Positions 34,989 to 45,075 of a stretch of DNA of 64,000 nt are shown piece after piece. Source of the DNA: Prevotella sp. oral taxon 299 str. F0039 (GTDB lineage Bacteria; Bacteroidota; Bacteroidia; Bacteroidales; Bacteroidaceae); NCBI RefSeq assembly GCF_000163055.2, contig NC_022111.1:124001-188000 (forward strand), read 5' to 3'. Both the position numbers and the translations under genes were made by a program. The notes below the pieces were generated by a model. The model made no database searches. It was not told the DNA's origin and saw nothing but the letters and a program-made list of their open reading frames with translations. Numbering within the stretch: position 1 is the first letter of the stretch; each line of letters opens with the position of its first letter.

Positions 34989-35492
34989 TTACAACGCCTT
35001 TGGGCTTGCTTCCTCCGTCTGACCGATTATTGGCAAACGATTGCTCTTGGTAAGCAGCACTATCGTGCCTGTGAGTTCGGTGTAAAGACGGTCGTATTGT
35101 CCGCTTGCGGCAAATATGTCCGTCAAACCGAACTTGTCGAATGTGGCTTGAATAGCCTTGTTCGACAACAGTATAGGTACGAGTTTCTCTGGGAGCGGTG
35201 CAGGCAGTTCCCTTTCAAACTCGTTTTCCAAGACAGAAACAAGCGTGTCGTACTTGGAAAAGTGCAAACCTTGATACAATACCTCACTTGCCATGCTCTC
35301 CGCTTCGGGGTGAGTGAAACCTTGTGCCACGGCATCGCAGTAAGCAGTGAGAGCCATGTCTGCTCGTGTGGTGATAAACTCCGTGTCGTGCAATCTTTCG
35401 GGGTGATGATCACTCATATAACTTCTTAATTTCAACCGAAAATAGGAAAGTTCCTGTTTGTTGTGCTGTTTCATCTTTATCTTCATCTTCAT
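34989..35492 (-). CDS. DUF1896-family protein
   Basis: The 167-residue product carries the DUF1896 signature: ELSYFRLKLRSYMSDHHPER, then FITTRADMALTAYCDAVAQG and SMASEVLYQGLHFSKYDTLV. The family is soluble, helical and restricted to Bacteroidota mobile elements, with no known function. It begins four bases inside the 3' end of the upstream recombinase gene (ATG/TGA-type overlap), so it is translated with the integrase operon. DUF1896 genes are more often found next to the element's methylase/helicase gene; here that gene type is absent from the nested element. Confidence 0.85.
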   Translation of the reverse strand: MKMKIKMKQHNKQELSYFRLKLRSYMSDHHPERLHDTEFITTRADMALTAYCDAVAQGFTHPEAESMASEVLYQGLHFSKYDTLVSVLENEFERELPAPLPEKLVPILLSNKAIQATFDKFGLTDIFAASGQYDRLYTELTGTIVLLTKSNRLPIIGQTEEASPKAL

Positions 35493-36808
35493 TTAGCATT
35501 GATATTCAATGATGGTTGCTTTGCTGTCAAAGGAAAAGTTGCTTGTCCTCCGCTTGGCTTTCTTGGCGGACAGACACGCAGGGCCTTTCGCAGTTCCCTT
35601 GTGGTGTTGCTACCTATGAGTGGCTGCATTTCCCGTGCAATCTTACTCTTGCTAACCTTTGCATAGAGTTCGGTGGTTGAAATGAAGCGGTGTCCGAGCA
35701 TCTTACTGACGGTTTCTATCGGCAAGCCGTTCTCCAAACAGATGGTCGTTGCAAAGGTATGTCGTGCCGTGTGCGAGGTGGCTTCGGTATGAGATGGGAG
35801 TCCAGCCTTGATGATGATGTCCCTTATCTTGCGGTTGAAATGGCTATTCGTGGGGAACTCACGAAAGAGCAAACCCTCCTTTCGTCCATCGTTGACAATG
35901 GTGAGTATCTCTTCGGCAATGGGCAATAAAGGAACAATGCTTCTGTTCTGAGTTTTTGTGCGACAGAGCGATATGTACCTGCGCCCATCGTCAAGTGTGT
36001 AAACATCGTCCATTCGGAGTTTCTTTAAATCAGAAAAAGCTAACCCCGTAAAACAGCCCAAGAGGAAGATGAGCCTACAATGGTTGTCCACCGAGCGGTG
36101 AGGACGATATGAGAGAAGTTTGTGTAAATCGTCAGAAGTGAGGGCATTGCGCTCGTAGGTGGGCGTTTCAATGTCTATCAGTTCAAAAGGGTCTTCACGG
36201 ATATATCGCTCCTGCTGTGCCTTTCTAATAACCTGATGCAGGTGGCGCAGACGGTTGGAGACGGTGCTCTCCTTGTTTCCTAAGTCACTAAGCATGAACA
36301 GACGGTAGCTTTCTATTAGGTCCTTGTCGGCTTCTTTGGGAAGACAATCCTCATTCCTCCTTGTTTTCAGAAATTGAACAAAGCTCTTCTTGCTGTCCCT
36401 AAAAGCCCTGACGGTAGCCTTTCCTATAGTCTTGCCCTGCAATTCCTCCTTACTTTCGCAGACAGCTTGGTAAATCTCTATGAGTGTCGGTGTGGGCTTG
36501 TTTTGATGCAGATACTGCTCTTTGAGGTATTCTGCCGTGATGTAGTTCTCTTCCCTTAACGTATGTTCATAGAGTGCGTGAAGTCGTTTATCTATTGAGT
36601 CCAGTTGATGATTGACGGCATTCGCTCTGTTAGCTGCCACTTTTATACGTCCTATCTTTGATTGCCAATCATCGGGAGAGGTGTACAATCCTGTTGAGAA
36701 TGAAGAAGACGCACCATTGCAGGTGATACGGCAGCGGATAATGCATTCATTCCTTTCGCTTGTCTTGCTTCTATCTATATAGAATAGAATTGAAAATGTA
36801 CTTTTCAT
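35489..36808 (-). CDS. Tyrosine recombinase, IntDOT-like (distal of two)
   Basis: The 439-residue protein has an N-terminal arm-binding part (about 1-100), a SAM-like core-binding domain (about 105-210) and a catalytic domain (about 220-400). Visible catalytic residues are the HxxR block in SHTARHTFATT, the LGH box in SKMLGHRFISTT and the tyrosine in ELYAKVSKSKI. At the site of the first catalytic arginine it has TGLAFSDL with alanine, the substitution type known from IntDOT-like enzymes. It overlaps DUF1896 by four bases and lies 13 bases after the second recombinase gene. Confidence 0.88.
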   Translation of the reverse strand: MKSTFSILFYIDRSKTSERNECIIRCRITCNGASSSFSTGLYTSPDDWQSKIGRIKVAANRANAVNHQLDSIDKRLHALYEHTLREENYITAEYLKEQYLHQNKPTPTLIEIYQAVCESKEELQGKTIGKATVRAFRDSKKSFVQFLKTRRNEDCLPKEADKDLIESYRLFMLSDLGNKESTVSNRLRHLHQVIRKAQQERYIREDPFELIDIETPTYERNALTSDDLHKLLSYRPHRSVDNHCRLIFLLGCFTGLAFSDLKKLRMDDVYTLDDGRRYISLCRTKTQNRSIVPLLPIAEEILTIVNDGRKEGLLFREFPTNSHFNRKIRDIIIKAGLPSHTEATSHTARHTFATTICLENGLPIETVSKMLGHRFISTTELYAKVSKSKIAREMQPLIGSNTTRELRKALRVCPPRKPSGGQATFPLTAKQPSLNINAK

Positions 36809-36821
36809 TGTTCTTGGACTT

Positions 36822-38075
36822 TTAGTTGATTAAACGATATTGTGCGATGAGAGGGAGAATCTTCTCCACATCCCGAAAGACACGCTCTGGAGAAGTCTCT
36901 GCATACACCTGTGTGGTCTTTATTTGGCTGTGTCCGAGCATTTTCGATACGCTTTCGATAGACACGCCTTCAGAGAGTGTCATCTGCGATGCGAAGGTAT
37001 GCCTTGCCATGTGAAAAGTCAGTGTTTTCTGAATACCGCAAAGCCGTGCTATCTTTTTGAGGTGTATGTTCACCGTATCGCAGCCTGGTATGGGCAGCAG
37101 ATACCCTTTGGGCGGTTCGTGACGGAACGCCCTAGTGTGAATACCTCGGTAGCGCTCAATGATGGCAGATGCTTCGGGCAGTAGCGGTATGTGGCATATA
37201 TTGCCTGTCTTTATTCTCGGCTTTCGTATCCAATTCATACCAGACTCATGGATGATATGCTCTGCCGTGAGGTGGTACACATCCGTATAGGAAAGACCGG
37301 TATAGCACGAAAAGAGAAACATATCCCTCGACACCTGCTCATAGCCTTGCAGTTCGTTATCGCTTAATGCTGCTATTCTGTTTACTTCCTCCCTTGTGAT
37401 GTATCGGGGTGTACCCACGTTCCAGCGGATAGAGTGAGCGATGAAAGGATAGATGTCTATGATGTGCCGTTTGTGCAGGTCCTTGAGTAGGGATGCTAGC
37501 ATAGTAAGATAACCAGCCGAAGTGTTGAGTTTAAAACCCTTTTCTTTGGCAAAATACTCCTCCAAGTCTTTGATAAGGGCAGTATCGGCTTTTTGCACGG
37601 GAATATCGTCCACACGGTAGCGATGTCTGAGAAATTTTGCCAGATGCTTACGGAAGAGCAGCAGACATTTCAGTCTTCTTTCACTGCGGTCTATACCCAC
37701 CCGATCACGGAAGCGGTTGATATACTCGTCCGTATGATGAAGCAGTCCCTGCGACTTGCTGTTTAACCCGAATACAAGTTCCCTTATCTGCTCTGCCGTA
37801 ACAGTGTTGTTCAACTTGCCCAAAAGCGATTCATAAACTTGATGGACACTTACTTGCAGTCGGTCAAGTTCGTTGTTTACTGATACGGCTTCGGCACTCT
37901 TGCCCACAAGTCGCTGTTTACGACTATCCCAAAGTTTTGGGGTACAGGCACATTTGCAACTGAACTGAACCATTGAGCGACCGATACTGATGCGTCCCAT
38001 GATGGGACTTTTCCCGTTTTTGTCCTGCGTACCTCTCTTGAGGTAGAAAAGCAGCTTGAATTTTTCTTTTTCCAT
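36822..38075 (-). CDS. Tyrosine recombinase, IntDOT-like (proximal to the attachment site)
   Basis: The 417-residue protein has the same three-domain plan as its neighbour. The catalytic block shows FHMARHTFASQ (HxxR), SKMLGHSQIKTT and the tyrosine in QVYAETSPERVF; the first arginine place reads CYTGLSYTDVYHL with serine, as in IntDOT. Its 5' end is 271 bases from the right repeat of the nested element, the normal place for an integrase. The two recombinases are probably made as an operon and may work as a pair. Confidence 0.88.
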   Translation of the reverse strand: MEKEKFKLLFYLKRGTQDKNGKSPIMGRISIGRSMVQFSCKCACTPKLWDSRKQRLVGKSAEAVSVNNELDRLQVSVHQVYESLLGKLNNTVTAEQIRELVFGLNSKSQGLLHHTDEYINRFRDRVGIDRSERRLKCLLLFRKHLAKFLRHRYRVDDIPVQKADTALIKDLEEYFAKEKGFKLNTSAGYLTMLASLLKDLHKRHIIDIYPFIAHSIRWNVGTPRYITREEVNRIAALSDNELQGYEQVSRDMFLFSCYTGLSYTDVYHLTAEHIIHESGMNWIRKPRIKTGNICHIPLLPEASAIIERYRGIHTRAFRHEPPKGYLLPIPGCDTVNIHLKKIARLCGIQKTLTFHMARHTFASQMTLSEGVSIESVSKMLGHSQIKTTQVYAETSPERVFRDVEKILPLIAQYRLIN

Positions 38076-38158
38076 TGTTTTTTACTTGCAAAATTACACT
38101 TCTTTGAGGAACTTTGAGTGGTGCAAAATATTGATAATGAAAGAGAAAACGCCGTTTT

Positions 38159-38215
38159 AGTTACCACTTTCAGCCGTCCTTTTCCTTTCATCGTTTGTCG
38201 AACGATTTGGTAACT
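38159..38215. repeat. Candidate recombinase arm sites near the right end
   Basis: AGTTACCA (38159-38166) and TGGTAACT (38208-38215) are perfect inverted copies, with TCGTT...AACGA nested between. They lie in the 271-base gene-free stretch between the integrase gene and the right attachment repeat. Confidence 0.45.
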
Positions 38216-38332
38216 GAACTCCCTCCTTTTCGCTCCCTTTTCTGCCTATTTCCTCAAATGCAACCCGATGAAGAAAAAAGCAATATCCGCTGTATTTCAG
38301 TCAGATATGAGTTTTATGCCATTTTCTGCTTT

Positions 38333-41300
38333 CTACTCCCACACTTCCGCATAGAAAGCAGCCAGTTCGGGCACTTTGATGAATGTCCTAAACCGCTCTT
38401 TCTGAATGGTATCGTTTGTGATGGAGAACTCATAGTCGGTCGACTTCTTGGCAAAGACTGCTGCCCAAGCGTCGAAACTGTTGATGCCTTGCTTTTCTAA
38501 TGCTTGCGGACGGAGATACTTGAAAAGAAGATACAGTTCCGTCAGACTATTTGAAATGGTCGTTCCCGAAAGGAAAGTTGCTCCTAAGTCCTTGCCAGAC
38601 CGTTCTTGTATGGTACGAATAGCAAAGAGCATGTTTAAGGCACGTTGTGAGCCATCGGGATTGCCCAAACCCGACACACGGTCGTGGCGTGTGTTGAACA
38701 TCAGGTTCTTGAACTGGTGTGATTCATCTACAAAGAGGTGGTCGATACCCATCATCTTGAAATCTACGGCATCGTCTTTTCTTTCGGCGATGCTGTCCTG
38801 TATGTTCTGCAGCTTCGCTTCCAGCGTCTGCTTGCGCTTCTCCAAGCCTTTGAGCATCCCACGGGAGATGTCTCTTCCTTGTTGCCGCAACACTTCGAGA
38901 TTTTCTTCCACAGAGTCCAGTTCCTTTTGCATAATCGCTTCCTGTATCTCCAATGCTTGCGGTATCATTCCGAACTGCTCGTGCGTGAGGATGATGCAGT
39001 CCCAATCATTGTTCTTGATGTCGTTGAAAATACGCTGGCGGTTCTGCTTATTAAAATCGTTTTTCCCAGGATAGAGTACCTTAGCATTAGGATAAGCTTT
39101 CCTAAAGGTATCGGCAATGTCGAATACGTTTGCCTTTAGTCCGATAATCATCGGCTTGTTTGCCAGTCCCAATCGCTTCATCTCGTAGGCAGCCGTACAC
39201 ATGATGAGTGTCTTTCCCGCACCCACCTCGTGGTCACAGATGCCGCCACCGTTGGTTTTGAGCATCCACACGGCATCCTTCTGACTCTTGTAGAGGTCTG
39301 CAATACCCAATCGTCTGAGGTCAAGGTCGGGAAACGTCTGGTGCGTGCCGTCAAAATTAGGTCGCACAAAACAGTTGAAAAGGCGGTTGTAACGGTCGGA
39401 TAACTGCTGCTTGAACGTGTCAGGTGTCCGTCCGAGCCAATCGACAAAGCCCTGTCTGATTTCCTCAATCTTGGCATTTGCCATCTGGATGGCATGTCCG
39501 TCCCTTACTTTGATGGTCTTGGTCTCTCCCGTAACCTTGTCCGTCACCTCCTTGCTCTTGTTGATGTCGGGAATGGTATTGTGTAGGGCATGCTTTAAGA
39601 GATTGATACCGTCATAACGGCGGAACTCACCCTGTACGGCATACTTGTGCCAGATATTGGCATTCTTATGGTCACATACAATGCTGTACTCGTCCATATT
39701 GGAATGGTAGGATACGCCAATATCCGTCCCGAAAAACTCCGATGCGAACCTGCCATAGACCTTTGAGGGTATCCAGCGTTCACCGAGGTTGAAGTCAAGG
39801 TCTGCAAATGGAATGGGTGTTGGCGTGGCTGCACGCAGGGCAGTCAGACTCTGTTTCGCTTCCTCATGCTCCGGATGATCCAAGAGCCACGACTCTATAC
39901 GCTCTGCCTTTTCAATCACGTTGCCTGAAATGAACTTGTCGGCTACCTCATAGCTGTCCTCTTCGGGATTGTAGAAGATGCGTCTTTCCAAGGCGGAAAG
40001 CATATCGCTCTCTTCCATATCGGGAAGCAAAGAACCCATATAGTCAAGTTCCACCGTGCCGTATTTGTTGAGTGATGCGCCCAAAGCCTCCATCGGGTCT
40101 GCGGCAATGGACAATTCGGAGGTGGAAAAAGCTGTCGGATGGTCGAAGATGTCCGCCTTGATATACTTGCTGTTCTCGGAGCGTTCCAAAAACAGCATTT
40201 CCACGCCTGTAGCATCCATCTTGATGATGTCGGTATTCGCCTTTTGGTTAAAGTAGCCCCAGCGTGCAACATAGTCATCATACAGGTGATTGAGCCTGCT
40301 GCGGTCTTCCCTGTCCTCTGTCCGGTTCTCCGCCTCGTAGTCATAGAGACGATGATAGCACTCCCGTATCTCAATATAGCTTTTTAGACGGGAGAGCTGG
40401 GCATACGGCAAGTCCATCGGGTTAAAGGTGGGATGTCGCTTCAGGTCAGAAAGAAACCCCACCTGATCTTTCTGCACGACAATGGAGCCGTCTCTCAGAT
40501 GAGAGTCCGGCGAAGAGAGAAAAGGGCGTGGTGAAGCGTCAAACTCTTTTCTGACTTCCGCTATCGGTTTTGGCTTGCGCTCCTCGGCTTCGTTCATGAA
40601 GTCGAAAAGGGATGGCTCACGTGGAGAGGAAGAAGCTGCTTTCCTGCTACCACGGGTACGCCGTTGAGGAATGGTCGCTGCCTTTTGCATTTTGAACTCC
40701 GATGGTTTCTGGGGAGCAGTTTGTGTTATAGGACGGCGCGCCTGTGACGTTTCAGAATTATCCTTAATTTCATTGTTTACACGGCTTACCTCTCTAGTCC
40801 AAAGGCTGTATTCCTCTGGAACAAATAGTGACAGCTGTTCTGGTTGTCCGATGTCTTCCATGGTATTGTCCACCACTGGATGATGATCATCGTCAAAGAA
40901 TATTGTCTGCCCGTTCATCTCTCTTGGAGCTTCAATATCCGTACGGATTTCTTGTGGTTCCTGTTCGTATTGATGGTGAAGTGTCAAGGCGGGTACGCCT
41001 TCAGGAGCAGGTTCAACAGTTGTGGAAGGCTGTTCTGATACTAATTGTTGTGGAGCGGACTCTGATGATGACGACTGTAATGGAATTGTCTCTCCGCTAG
41101 GAACGGTATCTTCCATTACCTGCGTATCGTTCTCAGAAGGAATGGCCACAGTCTCCTTAACCTTATTCTCTGTTTCTGCCTTTGTTATCACTTCTTCCTT
41201 GATTTCCTCTGCTATCACTTCTTCTATGGTATATTGTCCCCTGACGATTTCTTCCAGTTCAGCTATCTCGTGTAATTTCTTAGGAGAGAAATATAGGTCA

Positions 41301-42877
41301 CGTTCAATCCCTAATCCTCTTACCTTCATGCCTTCCATCTCATCGAGGGACATATTGCCAAGCTCCCAGCCGTAACCCATCGTGACGGCACCGAAACCAA
41401 TACGGCTCTTAGGGTCATACTCCAGAAGGTAGGCTGTGTATGCTCCCATAGGGAAGAAATAGCGTGCATACGCAACCTTATCGCCAATGAGTTCCTTTTC
41501 CGTGCTGTAAAGTTTAGGCAGTTGCTTTCTGATACGGTCGGGCATGAGGTTATAGGCATCGTTTATTCCCTTGTCTTCAGTCTTTGTTTTCTCTGTTTCT
41601 TCTTCTCGACTTATGGTAATACCCAACTTGCGAAGCTGTTTCTCTGCTTCTGCCTCTCGCTCTACCTCTGTCATTGGTATACCTGTTTCATATAGTTTAC
41701 GGTCGATACGTTGTTCCATTTCAAGGGAGAGCCGTGTTCGGAGACTTTCTGCCATTTTCTCAATCCCTCCTGTGAACCGATACTCCCATGCAGGTCTTCC
41801 ATAAGGGTCTGTACCCATTATGCGCTCTGTAGCAATGGTGCGATGAGATATGTCTTTCCAATCTCCTACAAAAAGAGAGTTATGCTTGAAGACGACAGAA
41901 GAGCCTTCTTCCTTGGGAACAGAAACAGTTTCTACGAACTGCTGCTCAATTCCCTTGCTGATTTCTTTACCAGTCTGCTTCTGCAGGACAATGAGGTCAC
42001 TGCCTACGTCCGTTCCCGCATTGTCTGAAAACATACCCGATGGCAGTCGGAGAGCGGAGATAAGGCGGCTGTTCTGCATGAGGTAACGGCGTATGGCTTC
42101 ATTGCGAGGGCTGTCCAATACGCCCTGTGAGGTGATGAATGCCAGTAAGCCACCTTCCTTGATGCAGTCCAGACCTTTCACGAAGAAGTAATTGTGAATG
42201 GCACGTGTGGACTCACGTTTAAGAGTGTCCTTGCCTTTGCTGTATTCTCGGTCATAGACCATGAAATCTCCAAAAGGAATGTTACTTGTAATAAGGTCGT
42301 ATTTATCTTTGTTTTCTATCTCCCCAATAGCTTCAAAAGGCTCGTTTTGAATGAATATGTTGCCTTTTCCATAAGGGTGCAGGGCTTGGCTGATACGGGC
42401 AGTGAGCAGGTCCTTTTCCATTGCATCTACGACTCCTGTTTGCCTTGCAAAGGTCTCAGCAAATGCTCCCATGCCAGCTGAAGGATCCAAACATCGACGT
42501 ATGGGTACATTTACAGAAGTGAGAGCATCGGAAATGGCGGTGACAATACGAGTATCAGTATAGAAGGAGGTTAGCACGCTTGCCTTGATGCTCTCCCAAT
42601 ACCGCTTGGCAGTGTTGGCATCTAAGGCTTCACGATAAATCATCTGCTTGAGCTGCTGGGTAGGTTCAAAGAGATTCTGCTCTGACTTGCTCCAATAGTG
42701 TATGTCATCGGGGTTATCTGTGCGGTTGAGTACACATTTCAAACCACCGAAGCCCTGATAGTCCCGTAAGATACTTTTCTCAGCTTCGGTGGCTTCGCAG
42801 CGTTCTTTTTCCAGGCGCAAGACCACACGGATAGCCTCCGTGTTGGCTTGAAGGACTTCTTTCTTATTGTATGCCAT
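38333..42877 (-). pseudogene. N-terminal half of the split DNA methylase/helicase
   Basis: The 1,514 residues include an N6-adenine methylase-like domain (about 95-270: CLDPSAGMGAFAETFA, then the NPPF-type motif as SNIPFGDF), a long linker rich in Glu, Pro and Ser (about 530-760), and the first SNF2-like helicase domain (about 1240-1500: QKDAVWMLKTNGGGICDHEV, then GAGKT, and DESHQFKN as Walker B). It stops shortly after AAFYAE, where the nested element begins; the second helicase domain is at 19704-21419. Without motifs V and VI the helicase cannot be functional, but the methylase part could still fold. Transcription follows topB and DUF3945 on the same strand. Confidence 0.88.
38346..38353. 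repeat. Right attachment-site repeat of the nested element
   Basis: TCCGCATA, identical to 21412-21419. On the minus strand the helicase coding sequence reads up to this point (Phe-Tyr-Ala-Glu), and then runs into element DNA for three codons (Val-Trp-stop region) before a stop at 38333. Confidence 0.7.
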
Positions 42878-42973
42878 AGTGTTTTCTTTTAATAAAAAAG
42901 TGGAGGTAAAAAGGTCGGCAGGTAATACTTGTATCTACCAACCTATATCTGTTCCTCGTTGTTTCTGCCAGGA

Positions 42974-45055
42974 TTATCTCCCTCTTTGTTTTCCTTTTTT
43001 GTTCTCAAATTCAAAGGAAGTAGTGTAGTCTTCACCCAGAACAAGTCGGGCGTTGAATTTCTTTCCAGCCTTGCTGGTCAGTCCTTTAAGGATAGGCGTA
43101 CGTCTGGAGCTTATCAATTCACGGATATTATCTTCAGAGAGATGTATGCCACAGACTTCACGAAATACGTAGAAACCACAGGTTTCATGTCTGCACTTGG
43201 CTACCTTGGCATAGATGCCGACACTCTGCTGTCCGCACTTTGGGCAGCGGTAGACAGGATAGGACTTCTGATCTGAAGAAAGCGAGAGGAGTTCCTCGCA
43301 GATTGTTTCCACGTATGAGTTGATGCCTTGTGAAAACTTATCTGCAGGCATCTTTCCTGCTTCAATAGCGGCAAGTGCCAGTTCCCATGCACCTGTCATC
43401 TCCGCATTGGCAATCTTCTTGTCCTTGACAATCTCATAAACAGCCAAGCCTTTTTCGGTGGGGATGATGGATTTCCTGTCCCTGCGGATATAATCACGGA
43501 GGATAAGTGTTTCGATGATGTTGGCACGGGTAGCAGGTGTACCGATACCACACGCTGCCATTGCTTTCTTACTTTCTGCATCTTCAACCTCTTTTCCTGC
43601 GTTCTCCATAGCAGAGAGGAGCGTTGCTTCTGTATAGAGAGACTTTGGCTTGGTCTTATGTTCGGTGATTTCTGCATTGACAAGTGATAGGATTTCACCT
43701 TCCGCCAAGTTCGGCAATAAAGACAAAACCTGTTCATCGTCGTTTTCCTTTTTCTCTGCATCAGCAACCTGTTCTTTCTGTACGGCTTTCCAGCCCAAGG
43801 AAATCTGCCTACACGCATTCCAAGTAAAGATATTGGTACCATCCGTGAACCGCACCTGCATACGCTCTTCCTCGGAATTAGGAGAAAAGGCTTCTATGAA
43901 GCGATTGACTACCATTTGATAGATAGTTATTTCATCTGCCGACAATCCTAAGGGTGTTTCACCTGTCGGTATGATGGCGTGGTGGTCGGTTACTTCTGCG
44001 TTGTCCACCGAATGGCGATTAAGTGGATTTGATAGTGGCATGCCTATCTTGCGCAGCAGGACGGGTACTTCCTCGAAGACATCCTCGCTGATATATCGGC
44101 TGCCTGTGCGGGGATAGGTCGTGCTTTTCTTCTCATAGAGGCTTTGGGCTATCGAGAGGGTTTTGTCTGCAGAAAAGCCGTGGCGTCTGTTGGCTTCCTT
44201 CTGCAAGGCAGTAAGGTCGTACAAGAGTGGTGGCGCGGTATGCGTTACCTTTCTTGTGACCGTTTCTACCATAAGCTGGCTCTGACTGCGAAGTGCAGTG
44301 AGAACAGTCTGTGCCAATGCTTCACTCTCATAGTCTTCACTGCCAATGGCTTTCAGCGACAAACCCTCTTTTTCTGTAAGGACGGATAATTTCCAATAGG
44401 GTACGGAAGAAAAGTCACGGTTCTCTATGTACCGACGGCAGACCATAGCCAATGTTGGGGTCTGTACCCGTCCCAACGAATAGCCTCCCTTGCGGGCGAT
44501 AGACAAAGCACGGCTGGCATTGATACCCACAAGCCAATCGGCTTCACTCCTTGCCTTGGCGGAGTGGTAGAGATTGTCGTAACAGTTTCCAGGTTTGAGA
44601 TTGGAAAGTCCTTCACGGATAGCCTTGTCTGTGAGTGAACTTATCCAAAGTCTTTCGAAAGTCTTTTTACAATTAAGATATTGATAGATATAGCGGAAGA
44701 TGAGTTCACCTTCACGCCCTGCATCTGTGGCAACGATGATACGGTCTGCCTTGTCAAAGCAGGAGCGTATCACTTTGAGTTGCTTCAATACAGAAGGATC
44801 TGATACAAATTCCTTGTCCTTACGTAGTTGTCGTACCACTAACAGAAATGGATTGGGACGGATGGGCAAGTCTTCACGCTTATAAGCGGAAAAACCGTAG
44901 GTTTCAGGCATGGCAAGGGCGATGAGGTGTCCCATTGCCCAAGTAACGAGATAACCGCAGCCTTCCAAGTATCCGTCTTGTTTACTATTTGCCCCAACAA
45001 TGCGGGCAATGTCTCTGGCTACCGAGGGCTTCTCGGCAATAATACAAGTTGTCAT
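42974..45055 (-). CDS. topB: DNA topoisomerase III of the conjugative element (type IA)
   Basis: The 693-residue protein has the toprim domain at the start (CIIAEKPSVARDIARIVGA; acidic DAGREGELIFRYIY near 112) and the active-site tyrosine in TTYPRTGSRYISE near 314. Conserved ASRALSIARKGGYSLGRVQT (about 180-199) and a C-terminal zinc-ribbon-like part (YRCPKCGQQSVG, CRHETCGFY) are also present. It relaxes and decatenates single-strand-containing DNA, likely during transfer replication. It lies between the DUF3945 gene (20-base gap) and the methylase/helicase gene (96-base gap), all on the minus strand. Length and motifs look intact. Confidence 0.94.
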   Translation of the reverse strand: MTTCIIAEKPSVARDIARIVGANSKQDGYLEGCGYLVTWAMGHLIALAMPETYGFSAYKREDLPIRPNPFLLVVRQLRKDKEFVSDPSVLKQLKVIRSCFDKADRIIVATDAGREGELIFRYIYQYLNCKKTFERLWISSLTDKAIREGLSNLKPGNCYDNLYHSAKARSEADWLVGINASRALSIARKGGYSLGRVQTPTLAMVCRRYIENRDFSSVPYWKLSVLTEKEGLSLKAIGSEDYESEALAQTVLTALRSQSQLMVETVTRKVTHTAPPLLYDLTALQKEANRRHGFSADKTLSIAQSLYEKKSTTYPRTGSRYISEDVFEEVPVLLRKIGMPLSNPLNRHSVDNAEVTDHHAIIPTGETPLGLSADEITIYQMVVNRFIEAFSPNSEEERMQVRFTDGTNIFTWNACRQISLGWKAVQKEQVADAEKKENDDEQVLSLLPNLAEGEILSLVNAEITEHKTKPKSLYTEATLLSAMENAGKEVEDAESKKAMAACGIGTPATRANIIETLILRDYIRRDRKSIIPTEKGLAVYEIVKDKKIANAEMTGAWELALAAIEAGKMPADKFSQGINSYVETICEELLSLSSDQKSYPVYRCPKCGQQSVGIYAKVAKCRHETCGFYVFREVCGIHLSEDNIRELISSRRTPILKGLTSKAGKKFNARLVLGEDYTTSFEFENKKGKQRGR

Positions 45056-45075
45056 AGTGCTGAATGGTTTTAAGG

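Larger units (their letters stand above)
21412..38353. mobile_element. Nested integrative element with iron/haem-uptake-like cargo
   Basis: The segment interrupts one gene and is bounded by an 8-bp direct repeat, TCCGCATA, at 21412-21419 and 38346-38353. Two tyrosine recombinase genes lie at its right end, next to the attachment site, as is usual. Then come DUF1896, two HTH genes, DUF3408, an oriT and mobA, but no mobB or mobC, and the left half is cargo: receptors, HmuY, PepSY and lipoproteins. Size between repeat starts is 16,934 bp. Confidence 0.82.

Noticed and set aside
34771..35022. 83-codon open frame in the gap before DUF1896
   Set aside because: It runs through the GC-rich hairpin, overlaps the DUF1896 gene antisense and shows no family signal.
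38333..42877. Treating the 1,514-residue protein as a complete natural variant
   Set aside because: It ends within the helicase core at the exact base where the remaining half resumes at 21419, with a direct repeat at both sites.
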